Made by a program: the position numbers and the translations under genes. Source: Dehalococcoidia bacterium (GTDB lineage: Bacteria > Chloroflexota > Dehalococcoidia > Lucifugimonadales > UBA1123). From it: a stretch of DNA of 47,529 nt. The stretch spans positions 1 to 47,529 of the forward strand of contig VXRN01000022.1 of the NCBI GenBank assembly GCA_009838465.1. The letters run 5' to 3'. Shown in pieces: positions 15,619-24,112 of the stretch. Positions within the stretch are counted from its first letter, which is position 1. Every line of letters starts with the position of its first letter. Below the pieces are notes generated by a model. The model saw only the letters and a program-made list of their open reading frames with translations, was not told the DNA's origin and searched no databases.

Positions 15619-16342
15619 CAGTAATTCCAATCGCTTTGCTGATTCGTTTCCGATAGAGATCGCAGAGGCTTGTGATACTCGGCTTGAAAATCGCGGTGTA
15701 TTCCGAGACTCTTACAGGCGTGTCGTTTCGCTTCAGGCTTGGCGCACTCGCTTCTTCGAGGAATCCGTATCTGATGGCGTGAGTGCTCTATTCTTGGAAG
15801 CGCAGAATGATGCCCTTTTGTCAGTGGTGCTGGCCCATATGTCTATGTGGCGTCCGGCGTTACAGTCCCTAAGGAGTTGCATCGAGAATGTTCTTAACAC
15901 TTGTTATTATGCCGATCATCCTGTTGAATTTCAACTATGGGAAATAGGAGAACATAGAAGTGATTTTTCGGAATTGATGTCTTATTTCATGAGACACCCC
16001 AATATGTTCACTCGTGCAGGATTTCCGGATATTGTTGCACATATCCGTCAAGAATACGCAACCTTGTCTAAAGCAGTACATGCTTCTTCTGTTTCATTCC
16101 ACATGACAAGTGGCGGCAATATCGTCATAACTGACAGCGATAATGCTAAGTATAATCAATGGAACAGCAGACATCGTAATACTTTGCTGTGGCTGAATTT
16201 CCTATTAGTAACGATATATGCAGAGAAAATTAAAGGTCCTCGACACTCAGATATTAGAAGTAGTATATCCCTAGCTATCTCAGATAATCATCACTCTACC
16301 ATAGCGGAGAATTTAAATGTTCATCTATTTCCTATTGAGTAG
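15593..16342 (+). CDS. Unknown helical protein, HEPN/DUF5677-like, third gene of the module
   Basis: A 249-residue, mostly helical protein. A central segment, RPALQSLRSCIENVLNTCYY, and a later YATLSKAVHASSVSFH resemble HEPN-like/DUF5677-type proteins, where an Arg/Glu helix and a downstream xLSxxxHxS motif recur. This is pattern resemblance only, and the canonical RxxxxH nuclease motif is not evident. The ATG at 15593 lies inside the end of the preceding gene. If the HEPN-like reading is right, a ParA-like ATPase with an accessory protein and a possible RNase effector would be a plausible defence-type module. Confidence 0.6.
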   Translation: MNYLLQDVDSNSNRFADSFPIEIAEACDTRLENRGVFRDSYRRVVSLQAWRTRFFEESVSDGVSALFLEAQNDALLSVVLAHMSMWRPALQSLRSCIENVLNTCYYADHPVEFQLWEIGEHRSDFSELMSYFMRHPNMFTRAGFPDIVAHIRQEYATLSKAVHASSVSFHMTSGGNIVITDSDNAKYNQWNSRHRNTLLWLNFLLVTIYAEKIKGPRHSDIRSSISLAISDNHHSTIAENLNVHLFPIE

Positions 16343-16531
16343 ATGCTTATGATACTTTATAATACTCAGTGATAGTTAGGAGACTTATGTAAGTGTGGTT
16401 CTAACTAAGCTATGAACGTATTATTATAAATCCCATATGATGGCTGTCGCTCCGCCGTCCGGTTCCCGGTCTCGCTCGAATCAGTCCGGAGTCTCGGTGC
16501 TGAGACTCATTAAAGACTGATTACCGAGAAC

Positions 16532-16540
16532 TGCTATAAT
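16532..16540 (+). promoter_or_regulatory. Extended -10 promoter upstream of the CoA transferases
   Basis: TGCTATAAT at 16532-16540 is a perfect TATAAT preceded by TG, about 40 bases before the first CoA-transferase start. No good -35 is visible. Similar TG-N-TAYAAT sequences lie before 14258 and before 24113 (TGCTACAAT at 24067-24075). Confidence 0.5.
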
Positions 16541-16578
16541 CTCCGCTGGAATATCCTCAACCCGTCCCGGAGAATGAC

Positions 16579-17778
16579 TTGGCCGCCGCGCTCGAAGGCA
16601 TAAAGGTACTCGACCTCACTCACCATGTGGCAGGTCCCTACTGCACCAAGCTGATGGCGGACTTCGGGGCGGAGGTCACTAAGGTCGAGCGGCCAGGTTC
16701 AGGCGATCCCGCTCGCGCTATGCCCCCGTTCGCGGGCGACGACCCACATCCAGACAAGTCGCTGCCGTTTCTCTATCTCAACACGAACAAGCGCTCTGTT
16801 ACGCTCAACTTCAAGTCAGATACTGGGCGGGGGCTGCTGCACCGTATGGCCGCGTCTTCCGACATAGTGGTGGAGAACTTTCGGCCCCGCAGCCTGCCCG
16901 CGATGGGCATAACCTATGAGAGCCTGAGCCGCGACAACCCGGAGCTCGTCATGGTGTCTATATCCAACTTCGGACAGACCGGCCCATACCGCGACTACGA
17001 GGCGACCGACATAGTGGAGTACGCGCTGAGCGGATTGCAGTACATATTCGGGTCCAACGAACGAGAGCCGCTGAAGCACGCCTTCAGCCAGGCACAGTAC
17101 AAGGCCGGGGCGAACGCCGCATCCGCCGCGCTCATAGCGATGTACCATCGCATGATGACGGGCGAGGGCCAGCGCATAGACATATCCATCCAGGAATCCA
17201 TAGCTACCGGACTCAGGGACACTACACTGGCATACGCATACACCGGCCAGGTCAAGTGGCGGCAGCCCAGGGAGGCGGGCGAGATTCCAAGGTCGCCGGT
17301 CGCCACATCGGACGGGCACATCGTGCCAATCGCGTTCGGCGGACCGAACTGGGACTCGATAGTGGAGTTCCTGGGATCGGAGGAGCTTGCGGACGAGAAG
17401 TTCTCCACGCCCGATCTCCGCGTCCGCAACTCCGCCGAGCTCGACCGCATAGTGACCGAGACGTTCGCCGCCCTTGAGAAGTTCGACCTCTTCTACCGCG
17501 CCAACCGGATCAGGGGACTCATCTATGGGGTCGTGCAGGACGCATCAGAACTGCGTGAGAATCCACAGTACGACCACCGAGACTACTTCAGGGAGGTGTC
17601 GCACCCGGTTGCGGGTACGGCGGAGATTCCCGGTCCGCCGCTCAACATGGAGGGGACGCCCTGGGCGGTGAACTCCCCCGCGCCTACCCTTGGTCAGCAC
17701 AACCGCGAGGTCTATTGCGACGAACTCGGCCTGTCCGCTGACGAGTTGGCGCGTCTAGTATCAGAGGGGGTGGTGTGA
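16579..17778 (+). CDS. CaiB/BaiF family III CoA-transferase-like protein lacking the catalytic Asp
   Basis: A 399-residue family III CoA-transferase fold. It opens LEGIKVLDLTHHVAGPYCTK, continues with VVENFRPRSL and SISNFGQTGPY, and ends with the C-terminal APTLGQHNREVY. In active family members an Asp in a short ADY/TG segment forms the acyl-anhydride with the substrate. Here the aligned segment reads SQAQYKAG, with Gln173 where Asp is expected. The following gene keeps ADYTAG, so this subunit may be the non-catalytic half of a heterodimer. The start is TTG at 16579 with CGGAG about six bases upstream; the ATG at 16574 is out of frame. The stop overlaps the next start. Confidence 0.88.
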   Translation: MAAALEGIKVLDLTHHVAGPYCTKLMADFGAEVTKVERPGSGDPARAMPPFAGDDPHPDKSLPFLYLNTNKRSVTLNFKSDTGRGLLHRMAASSDIVVENFRPRSLPAMGITYESLSRDNPELVMVSISNFGQTGPYRDYEATDIVEYALSGLQYIFGSNEREPLKHAFSQAQYKAGANAASAALIAMYHRMMTGEGQRIDISIQESIATGLRDTTLAYAYTGQVKWRQPREAGEIPRSPVATSDGHIVPIAFGGPNWDSIVEFLGSEELADEKFSTPDLRVRNSAELDRIVTETFAALEKFDLFYRANRIRGLIYGVVQDASELRENPQYDHRDYFREVSHPVAGTAEIPGPPLNMEGTPWAVNSPAPTLGQHNREVYCDELGLSADELARLVSEGVV

Positions 17779-19133
17779 TGAGGAAGATGGCGCTGGAGGG
17801 TGTGCGGGTTGTCGAGTTCGGGCAGCTCATCGCCATACCGTTCGCCACCAAGCTACTGGCCGACATGGGCGCGGAGGTCGTTCGAATCGAGTCCTGCACG
17901 CGACTGGACGGCTACCGGGTTTCCGGGTTCTACAAGAACGACGTCACCGGCGAGTTCTGGAACAGGGCGGTCAACTTCTACGAACAGAACCGCAACAAGA
18001 AGAGCCTCACGCTGGACCTGGCCCAGGAGCGCGCCCGCGAGACGCTGAGGGACCTCATCGCAGTGAGCGACGTGTTCGCCGAGAATTTTACTCCTCGCGT
18101 CATCAGGAACTTCGGGTTGGAGTATGAAGACCTGCGCCGCATCAGGCCCGACATCATCATGGTGTCCTCGACGGGCTATGGGCACACAGGCCCCTGGAGC
18201 GGATTCGGGGCCATCGGCTACGGGACAGAGGCGGCATCCGGGCTGGCGTCGGTCACCGGATACCGCGACGGCCCCCCGACGATACCGGAACTCCCATACG
18301 CGGACTACACGGCAGGCGAACATACGGTGTTCGCGATAATGGCTGCGCTCGCGCACCGCGCCATGACCGGACGGGGCCAGTTCATAGATATATCCCAGAC
18401 GCAGACGCTCAGTGCGACAGTCCCGGAACCGCTCATGGACTACACGTTCAACGGGCGGGTACAGGGCCGCGCGGGCAACCGCGACGACATCTACGCGCCG
18501 CAGGGCACTTATCCATGCGCCGGTGAGGACAACTGGATATCTATAAGTATCAGGTCGGACGAGGAGTGGGCCACGACGTGTGAGACACTCAATCGTTCGG
18601 AGTGGAGGGGTGACGGGCGCTTCGCATCCGGCGCAGCACGCGCCGACAATCACGACGCCTTGGACGAGTTGCTCGCGCAGGCCACGTCGTCATGGGACGC
18701 CCGCGAACTTGAGTCAGCGCTTCAGGCACGCGGAATACCGGCGGGGGCCGTGCTGGACGGCAAGGATCTGCTCTTCGACGACCACCTGAATAACCGTGGC
18801 TTCTTCGAGGTGGTGGAGCATCCGGCAGGGACGAACATACCGCCGCTGCCCTATGCGAGCCGTCCATGGAAGTTCGACAGGACGCCCGGCTCAATCCGAC
18901 GCTCCGCGCCCACGCTCGGCGAGCACAACTCCGAAGTATTGCAGGATATCCTGGGCTTATCCGAGTCCGAGACGGAGGCTATGGAGCAAGCGGGAATAAT
19001 CGGAACCGCTCCCGTGCGTCCGAGGGCGACGGTTCCGCCATCGAACGAATTGCTGCTGGAGCAGGGCCGTATCGTGCGCTCGGAATCCGATTTCGAGGAA
19101 AAAGTCAGAGAGAGGTTTGGCATTTCCCAATAA
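17778..19133 (+). CDS. CaiB/BaiF family III CoA-transferase, catalytic partner
   Basis: A 451-residue family III CoA transferase with all usual landmarks: LEGVRVVEFGQLIAIPFATK, ENFTPRVIRNFG, STGYGHTGPW, the catalytic segment PELPYADYTAGEH (Asp at about residue 176), and GRGQFIDISQTQ. It moves CoA between carboxylic acids; neither donor nor acceptor can be read from the sequence. The start is ATG 17778 (or GTG 17775), overlapping the stop of the Asp-less paralogue. The protein extends about 50 residues beyond its neighbour, ending with an unusual charged tail. The tight pairing suggests a two-subunit enzyme comparable to benzylsuccinate CoA transferase. Confidence 0.9.
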   Translation: MRKMALEGVRVVEFGQLIAIPFATKLLADMGAEVVRIESCTRLDGYRVSGFYKNDVTGEFWNRAVNFYEQNRNKKSLTLDLAQERARETLRDLIAVSDVFAENFTPRVIRNFGLEYEDLRRIRPDIIMVSSTGYGHTGPWSGFGAIGYGTEAASGLASVTGYRDGPPTIPELPYADYTAGEHTVFAIMAALAHRAMTGRGQFIDISQTQTLSATVPEPLMDYTFNGRVQGRAGNRDDIYAPQGTYPCAGEDNWISISIRSDEEWATTCETLNRSEWRGDGRFASGAARADNHDALDELLAQATSSWDARELESALQARGIPAGAVLDGKDLLFDDHLNNRGFFEVVEHPAGTNIPPLPYASRPWKFDRTPGSIRRSAPTLGEHNSEVLQDILGLSESETEAMEQAGIIGTAPVRPRATVPPSNELLLEQGRIVRSESDFEEKVRERFGISQ

Positions 19134-19199
19134 TTCAAGCCTTGAAATAGGCTATAATTGGAACTGGATATATAGAATGACAGAGGACAGAACGGAACC

Positions 19200-19865
19200 T
19201 TGCTCGACCAAGCGGTTGCGATAGACGGCCCGGGCGCATCGGGCAAGACCAGTGTGGGCAGAGAGGTCGCAAGACAACTCGACTTCAGGTTCATGGACAC
19301 GGGCCTGATGTATCGCGCGGCCACCTGGCAGGCGATGCGACAGCGTATCCCGGTTTATGAGGCCGACGCGCTCACCGAGATGACCAAAGCCATGGACATC
19401 AACCTGACCGCTACGGAATGCGGTGACCGTCTTCTCATAGATGGCGTTGACGCCACATCCGAGCTTCGCACTCCCGACATAGACCGCAATGTGTCTGCCG
19501 TGTCCGCCGTGGAGGGTGTGAGGCGCGAACTCGTGTCTCAGCAGCGGGGGATTGCCGAGCGGGGCCCGATAGTGATGGTGGGACGCGATATCTGCACCAC
19601 GGTCCTGCCCGACGCGCGCACGAAAATATACCTGGACGCCTCTGCCGAGGTACGCGCCGACAGGCGATACGCCGAGATGAACGATCTCGGCATGGCCGTA
19701 ACCCCGCAACAGGTATTCGCCGATATTCAACGCCGTGACCGGATTGATTCCGAACGCGCCGTTACGCCGTTGATGGTCGCGGATGGTGCTATCGTCATCA
19801 ACACCGATGACCTGACGATACCCGAAGTCGTGGACAAGATTATCAAGGCGGTGCAAGGCGACTGA
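19200..19865 (+). CDS. cmk: Cytidylate kinase
   Basis: CMP/dCMP kinase phosphorylates CMP and dCMP with ATP, recycling pyrimidine nucleotides. The 221-residue protein has the P-loop GPGASGKT at residues 10-17. The NMP-binding region reads FMDTGLMYRAATWQA, followed by a characteristic GRDICTTVLPDA and KIYLDASAEVRADRR, and a lid with QRRDRIDSERAVTPL. Length is normal. The only sensible start is TTG at 19200. A TATAAT at 19153-19158 lies about 40 bases upstream. The plsC start overlaps its stop (TGATG), a common cmk-plsC pairing. Confidence 0.95.
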   Translation: MLDQAVAIDGPGASGKTSVGREVARQLDFRFMDTGLMYRAATWQAMRQRIPVYEADALTEMTKAMDINLTATECGDRLLIDGVDATSELRTPDIDRNVSAVSAVEGVRRELVSQQRGIAERGPIVMVGRDICTTVLPDARTKIYLDASAEVRADRRYAEMNDLGMAVTPQQVFADIQRRDRIDSERAVTPLMVADGAIVINTDDLTIPEVVDKIIKAVQGD

Positions 19866-20551
19866 TGAGCACACTCTACAACATCACGAATGTCCTCCAG
19901 CGAGGAACGCTCAGGCTGTTCTCAGACTGGAAGGTCACCGGAGTGGAGAACGTTCCTCCCGTCGGGCCTCTTGTCATCGTGTCCAACCACCTGAGCAACT
20001 TCGACCCCTCGCTGCTCAGTTGCAGCCTGCCGAGAAGGATGAACTACCTCGCCAAGGATGGCATATTCAAGGCAGTAACACCTCTCGGAAGGTGGTACCT
20101 GAGGCGGTACGGCGCGTTCCCGATAGACAGGGGAGGGGCGGACGTCGCCGCCTTCAGGTGGTCTCTCAGACAGCTTCAGCATGATGCGGCGCTCGTAGTA
20201 TTCCCCGAGGGCACACGGAGCCAGTCTGCGGGGATGAATCCTGCTAAGGCCGGCGTCGTAAGCCTGATACTGAGGTCTGGCGCCCCTGTGCTGCCGGTTG
20301 GAATCACCGGTACTGAGCATCTGGGAGCGTTCCTCAGAGTCGTCAACCCTACGGGCAAGATAAGGGTGAATATAGGGCAGCCCTTCTCACTCCCCAGTAT
20401 TGAGGGGCGTCCCCCGCGCGAACTACTGGAGTCCATGACTACGGACATCATGCACAGGGTTTGCGACCTGATTCCGGAAGAGTATCACGGATACTATTCA
20501 AGGGAGCGTCACACAACTGGCAGACCACCCTCACCCCAGGCCTCTCCCTGA
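19865..20551 (+). CDS. plsC: 1-acyl-sn-glycerol-3-phosphate acyltransferase (PlsC family)
   Basis: PlsC-type acyltransferase, which makes phosphatidic acid by acylating lysophosphatidate at the inner membrane face. The 228-residue protein has the HX4D catalytic motif NHLSNFD at residues 41-47, a GAFPIDR substrate motif near 84-89, and FPEGTRS at 113-119. The ATG at 19865 shares a base with the cmk stop, so the two are co-translated. The last residues run into a hairpin-forming GC-rich repeat: the stop codon TGA at 20549-20551 lies in its loop. The C-terminal dozen residues may therefore derive from the repeat. Confidence 0.93.
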   Translation: MSTLYNITNVLQRGTLRLFSDWKVTGVENVPPVGPLVIVSNHLSNFDPSLLSCSLPRRMNYLAKDGIFKAVTPLGRWYLRRYGAFPIDRGGADVAAFRWSLRQLQHDAALVVFPEGTRSQSAGMNPAKAGVVSLILRSGAPVLPVGITGTEHLGAFLRVVNPTGKIRVNIGQPFSLPSIEGRPPRELLESMTTDIMHRVCDLIPEEYHGYYSRERHTTGRPPSPQASP

Positions 20552-20559
20552 GGGAGAGG
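20541..20559 (+). repeat. CCTCTCCC hairpin at the end of plsC
   Basis: CCTCTCCC (20541-20548) and GGGAGAGG (20552-20559) form a perfect 8-bp stem with TGA, the plsC stop, as loop. A further related CCCCTCTC...GAGAGAGGG segment lies at 20593-20619. This is the same class of C/G-rich dispersed repeat seen near 4346 and 12607. It may also act as an attenuator before glmS. Confidence 0.55.
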
Positions 20560-20660
20560 GGGTTAGTTGCTCGGGATTCAAGCCCGAATACTTACCCCCT
20601 CTCAGACCATCGAGAGAGGGTACTTGTGTTATCGTCTTATCTAATAGCTAAGGACTGAAT

Positions 20661-22508
20661 ATGTGCGGCATCATAGGCTATACGGGCAACAAGCAGGCCG
20701 CGCCCATTCTGCTCAATGGGCTGGAGTCCCTGACGTACCGGGGATACGACAGCGCCGGGATCGCGGTGATGGGTCCCGGAGGACTGCCGCAGGTGTACAA
20801 GAAGACCGGCAAGCTGGAGAACCTGACAGCCTCTCTAAACGGCAATATGCCCGGTGGTTCTACCGGCATCGGGCACACCCGCTGGGCCACGCACGGCGGC
20901 CCGACGGACGCCAACGCCCACCCGCACATGGACTGCCGGGGCGAGGTAGTCGTCGTACACAACGGCATCGTGGAAAACTACATAGCGCTCAAGCGTGAGC
21001 TTGTCGCCGAGGGCCACGAGTTCTCATCCCAGACCGATTCCGAGTGTATTTCCCACCTGATCGAACGGTATCTCGACGACGAATTCCCGTTAGAGGAATC
21101 GGTCAGACTGGCGGCGCGCGAAATCAGGGGGGCCAACGCCGTGGTAGCGTTCAGCGGTCGAGAGCCGGACCGCATAGTGGGCTTCAGGCTCGGCAACGCA
21201 GGGGGCATAGTGGTCGGAAAAGATGACGAGGGCGGCGCAATCCTGTCTTCGGACCTGCCCGCACTTCTCCCATATGGACGAGAGGTGATTTATCTGTCGG
21301 GCGGCGAGATGGTTTCTATGGCTCATGGGGACGCCGCCTTCTCAACACTGGAAGGCGACCCAATCGAGAAGAAGAGCGTACACATACCGTACAGCCCGTT
21401 GTCCGCGAGCCGGGGCGGTTACAAGCATTTCATGCACAAAGAGATACACGAGCAACCCGAGTCTGTCATCAACGCGCTCAAGGGTCGGATTTCCTTTGAC
21501 GATCTTACGGTGAATCTCGATGAGATTGCCAATACGGCCGCGAGTGTGGACGAGATAAAGCGCGTCATGTTCATCGGAATGGGCACGAGCCTCCACGCCG
21601 CAATGCTCGGTCGGCAATGGATGGAAACGCTCGCCCGGATCCCCTGCGAGTACGACAACTCATCCGAGTTCAGATACCGCAATCCTGTGCTGGACGAGGG
21701 TACCCTGGTCGTGTCCGTATGTCAGTCCGGTGAGACGGTGGATACGCTGGCCGCAATGGAGCTTGCCGCTGAAAGGGGAGCGTCGCAGGTGACGCTCTGC
21801 AACTATCCCGGTACGCAGACCACTCGCATTGCGGACGACACGCTCCTGGTCCGCGCCGGACTGGAGATCGGCGTCGCCGCCTCGAAGACTTTCATGTCTT
21901 CGCTCGTCGCGCTGTACCTGCTCGCGGTCGAGTTCGGAGTGCGGCGCGGCGTTCTGGGCGAGGAGGCAAGGCGAGAACTCATCGGTGAACTCGTCAGGCT
22001 GCCCGACCTGCTGGGAAAGATGCTTCTGGACGAGGACCGATACATGGAAATAGCGAGGCGTTACGGCAGACGCTCGGATTTTCTGTATCTCGGCAGGGGC
22101 CTCGGATTTCCGCTGGCTATGGAGGGTGCGCTGAAACTGAAGGAGATAAGCTATATACACGCGGAGGGCTACCCCGCCGGAGAGATGAAACACGGCCCGA
22201 TCTCTCTCATTGACCGCCAGATGCCCGTCGTCGCCATAGCGCCGCGTGACTCGCTGCGAGACAAGATGCTGTCCAACATCAACGAGGTCAAGGCCAGGGA
22301 CGGGCAGATAGTGGGTATCATAACCGAGGGCGATGAAGAATTGGCCCAACGCTCCGACTTTACAATCGCCATTCCACAGGCGTCGGAGGCGCTCAACCCG
22401 TTCTTGGTGTCGATACCGATGCAGCTTATAGCGTATCATCTAGCTGTGCATCGCGGCTGCGACGTTGACCAGCCCAGGAACCTGGCGAAGACGGTCACTG
22501 TCGAATGA
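20661..22508 (+). CDS. glmS: Glutamine-fructose-6-phosphate aminotransferase (isomerizing)
   Basis: GlmS makes glucosamine-6-phosphate from fructose-6-phosphate and glutamine, the first step to UDP-GlcNAc, peptidoglycan and other amino sugars. The 615-residue protein starts MCGIIGYTG with the glutaminase nucleophile Cys2. The N-terminal glutamine amidotransferase domain spans about residues 1-220 (RYRGYDSAGIAV-like TYRGYDSAGIAV, GHTRWATHGGPTDANAHPH). Two SIS sugar-isomerase domains follow (FIGMGTSLHA and VCQSGETVDTLAA; then YLGRGLGFPLAMEGALKLKE). It ends with the conserved DQPRNLAKTVTVE. It is complete and of normal length. No glmS ribozyme was recognised in the leader. Confidence 0.97.
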   Translation: MCGIIGYTGNKQAAPILLNGLESLTYRGYDSAGIAVMGPGGLPQVYKKTGKLENLTASLNGNMPGGSTGIGHTRWATHGGPTDANAHPHMDCRGEVVVVHNGIVENYIALKRELVAEGHEFSSQTDSECISHLIERYLDDEFPLEESVRLAAREIRGANAVVAFSGREPDRIVGFRLGNAGGIVVGKDDEGGAILSSDLPALLPYGREVIYLSGGEMVSMAHGDAAFSTLEGDPIEKKSVHIPYSPLSASRGGYKHFMHKEIHEQPESVINALKGRISFDDLTVNLDEIANTAASVDEIKRVMFIGMGTSLHAAMLGRQWMETLARIPCEYDNSSEFRYRNPVLDEGTLVVSVCQSGETVDTLAAMELAAERGASQVTLCNYPGTQTTRIADDTLLVRAGLEIGVAASKTFMSSLVALYLLAVEFGVRRGVLGEEARRELIGELVRLPDLLGKMLLDEDRYMEIARRYGRRSDFLYLGRGLGFPLAMEGALKLKEISYIHAEGYPAGEMKHGPISLIDRQMPVVAIAPRDSLRDKMLSNINEVKARDGQIVGIITEGDEELAQRSDFTIAIPQASEALNPFLVSIPMQLIAYHLAVHRGCDVDQPRNLAKTVTVE

Positions 22509-22592
22509 ACAATTAACAATTGGAAATTGACAATTGAGAATTGACACCGTAACCGTCGAACAAAATTGACAATTACCAATTGAAAATTGAAA
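22506..22592. repeat. AT-rich CAATTG-type short tandem repeats
   Basis: Between glmS and the next gene the sequence is built from near-copies of AACAATTGGAAATTGACAAT, interrupted by ACCGTAACCGTCGAAC. The units contain palindromic CAATTG and AATT cores, so several small hairpins are possible. Such short AT repeats occur after genes in many environmental genomes; function is unknown. A related motif is at 12481-12514. Confidence 0.6.
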
Positions 22593-22610
22593 CTGAACAG
22601 GAGCCATAAG

Positions 22611-22832
22611 TTGCTGCCACACGTGGAAAAGTTCGGAATCTACCTCAATCCCTCAGAGGGCAAAGTGGTTCGGATAACCTCGCCCTACTGGTTCCCCGAA
22701 GAGCCGGAATGGGTCTATGTTACCAGCGAGGTAAACGCGACTCTTCTTGCCATCAGGGATATGATCCGCGAGCAGTCACTTTCGGATAATTCCGACTCGG
22801 TAACCTGGGGCAGAATTCCTCAATTGGACTGA
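22611..22832 (+). CDS. Small unknown protein between glmS and the MFS gene
   Basis: A 73-residue protein with no family I recognise. It starts with LPHVEKFGIYLNPSEGKVVR and has a Trp/Pro-rich middle, SPYWFPEEPEWVYVT, followed by a helical segment. The composition is protein-like. The TTG at 22611 is chosen because AGGAG lies 7-11 bases upstream, at 22599-22603. A longer frame from 22587 would start within the AT repeat. It ends four bases before the start assigned to the transporter gene, so the two are probably cotranscribed. Confidence 0.55.
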   Translation: MLPHVEKFGIYLNPSEGKVVRITSPYWFPEEPEWVYVTSEVNATLLAIRDMIREQSLSDNSDSVTWGRIPQLD

Positions 22833-22836
22833 GGAT

Positions 22837-24045
22837 TTGTCATCAGAACCACAGACCCGATCTTGGCCCGTGGTGTGGGCGATAAGGCTAGTAGTGCTGG
22901 TCGCCTTCCTGGACCTGTTCATGCAGGTCCCGATTATATCCACATACGCGAGGTCACTCGGCGCGACTGCTGCCATGGGTGGGCTCATAGTGGGCATCTA
23001 TTCCGCATCCAACCTGTTCGGCAATGTGGGTGCGGGCATTCTTCTGGACAGGGTCAATCGCAAGTGGCTGGTCGTAGCCGGACTTCTAACTACTGCCGCG
23101 CTCCTATTTGCCTATGGACTCGTGGACTCACCCCCGCAACTTCTGGCGCTGAGAGTCCTTCATGGCTTCGCCGCCGGAACCCTCGCGCCTGGCGCGTTTA
23201 CTATGCTGGCGGACCGCACCGCGGACGACCAGCACACTCGCTCGATGGGACTCAGCGGAGCGCTGATTTCCGGCTCGGCGGTCGTGGGGCCATTGCTGTC
23301 CGTGGGTATCCGGGACGCAGTCGGGGGTGACGCGGGATTCACCGCGGTGTTCACTACCAGCGGCACACTGATGCTGCTGTCGGCGGTCGCATTTGCCGTA
23401 TTCGTCCCCACGACCGAGTCGTCCGACGTCCACAGGACCGCCTCGAACGACGAATCCTTCTCGCTGGTCAGGAATATGGGTCTGGTTCGCGTGTACCTCG
23501 CAGTGCTTGCCATGACCTTCGCGATAGGCTACCTGATCAACCTGCTACCCATAACCCTGGAGGATGTCGGGGCTGCGCCTCGAATGTCGGGCATGGCCTT
23601 CGCCACGTTCTCGCTCGCCGGAATGGCGATAATGGCAAGCCCATTGCAGAGGGCTGCCGAGGACAGTTCGCGCGCCAGGGCCATTGCCGCCGGCCTTGCG
23701 CTGCTCGGAATCAGCAATCTCACGCTCGCGCTGTCCAGCGTCTCATTGCTCACGGTGTCGGTATTTCCCGCGATGCTCGTATTCGGCGTCGGGTTCGGCC
23801 TGGTGTTTCCCTCTCTCAGCGCGTCAGTCGCTGCCCGAACCGCCGGTGGGCGCAGGGGAACGGCGTTCGGCATCTTCTACGCGATGTACTCGCTGGGCGT
23901 ATTCCTGGGGGCGTCCATATCCGGAGTCATCCCGGCGTTCGGGATAGGCGCCGCTGACCGGTTCTACGCGCCCGCGCTGCTTATTCTGGTAATGCTCTTG
24001 GTCTCAGTTCGATTCAGAGACCTACGCCGCGGCAACGCGCCCTAA
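22837..24045 (+). CDS. Major facilitator superfamily transporter
   Basis: A 402-residue protein with about 12 hydrophobic segments in two halves separated by a hydrophilic loop near 195-215. MFS signs include the first-half loop GNVGAGILLDRVNRKWLVV, matching the G-x3-D-R-x-G/N-R/K signature between helices 2 and 3, and the later GVGFGLVFPSLSASVA. Substrate is unknown; drug or metabolite efflux is typical for this look. The start is uncertain. TTG 22837 lies too close to its GAGGA sequence, and GTG 22870 or 22873, just before the first membrane helix, is a reasonable alternative. Confidence 0.85.
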   Translation: MSSEPQTRSWPVVWAIRLVVLVAFLDLFMQVPIISTYARSLGATAAMGGLIVGIYSASNLFGNVGAGILLDRVNRKWLVVAGLLTTAALLFAYGLVDSPPQLLALRVLHGFAAGTLAPGAFTMLADRTADDQHTRSMGLSGALISGSAVVGPLLSVGIRDAVGGDAGFTAVFTTSGTLMLLSAVAFAVFVPTTESSDVHRTASNDESFSLVRNMGLVRVYLAVLAMTFAIGYLINLLPITLEDVGAAPRMSGMAFATFSLAGMAIMASPLQRAAEDSSRARAIAAGLALLGISNLTLALSSVSLLTVSVFPAMLVFGVGFGLVFPSLSASVAARTAGGRRGTAFGIFYAMYSLGVFLGASISGVIPAFGIGAADRFYAPALLILVMLLVSVRFRDLRRGNAP

Positions 24046-24112
24046 CACTGCAAACCTGCGCCCCTGTGCTACAATCCACCCACTGAAAATCAGGAACCAG
24101 AGACTAAGGACC

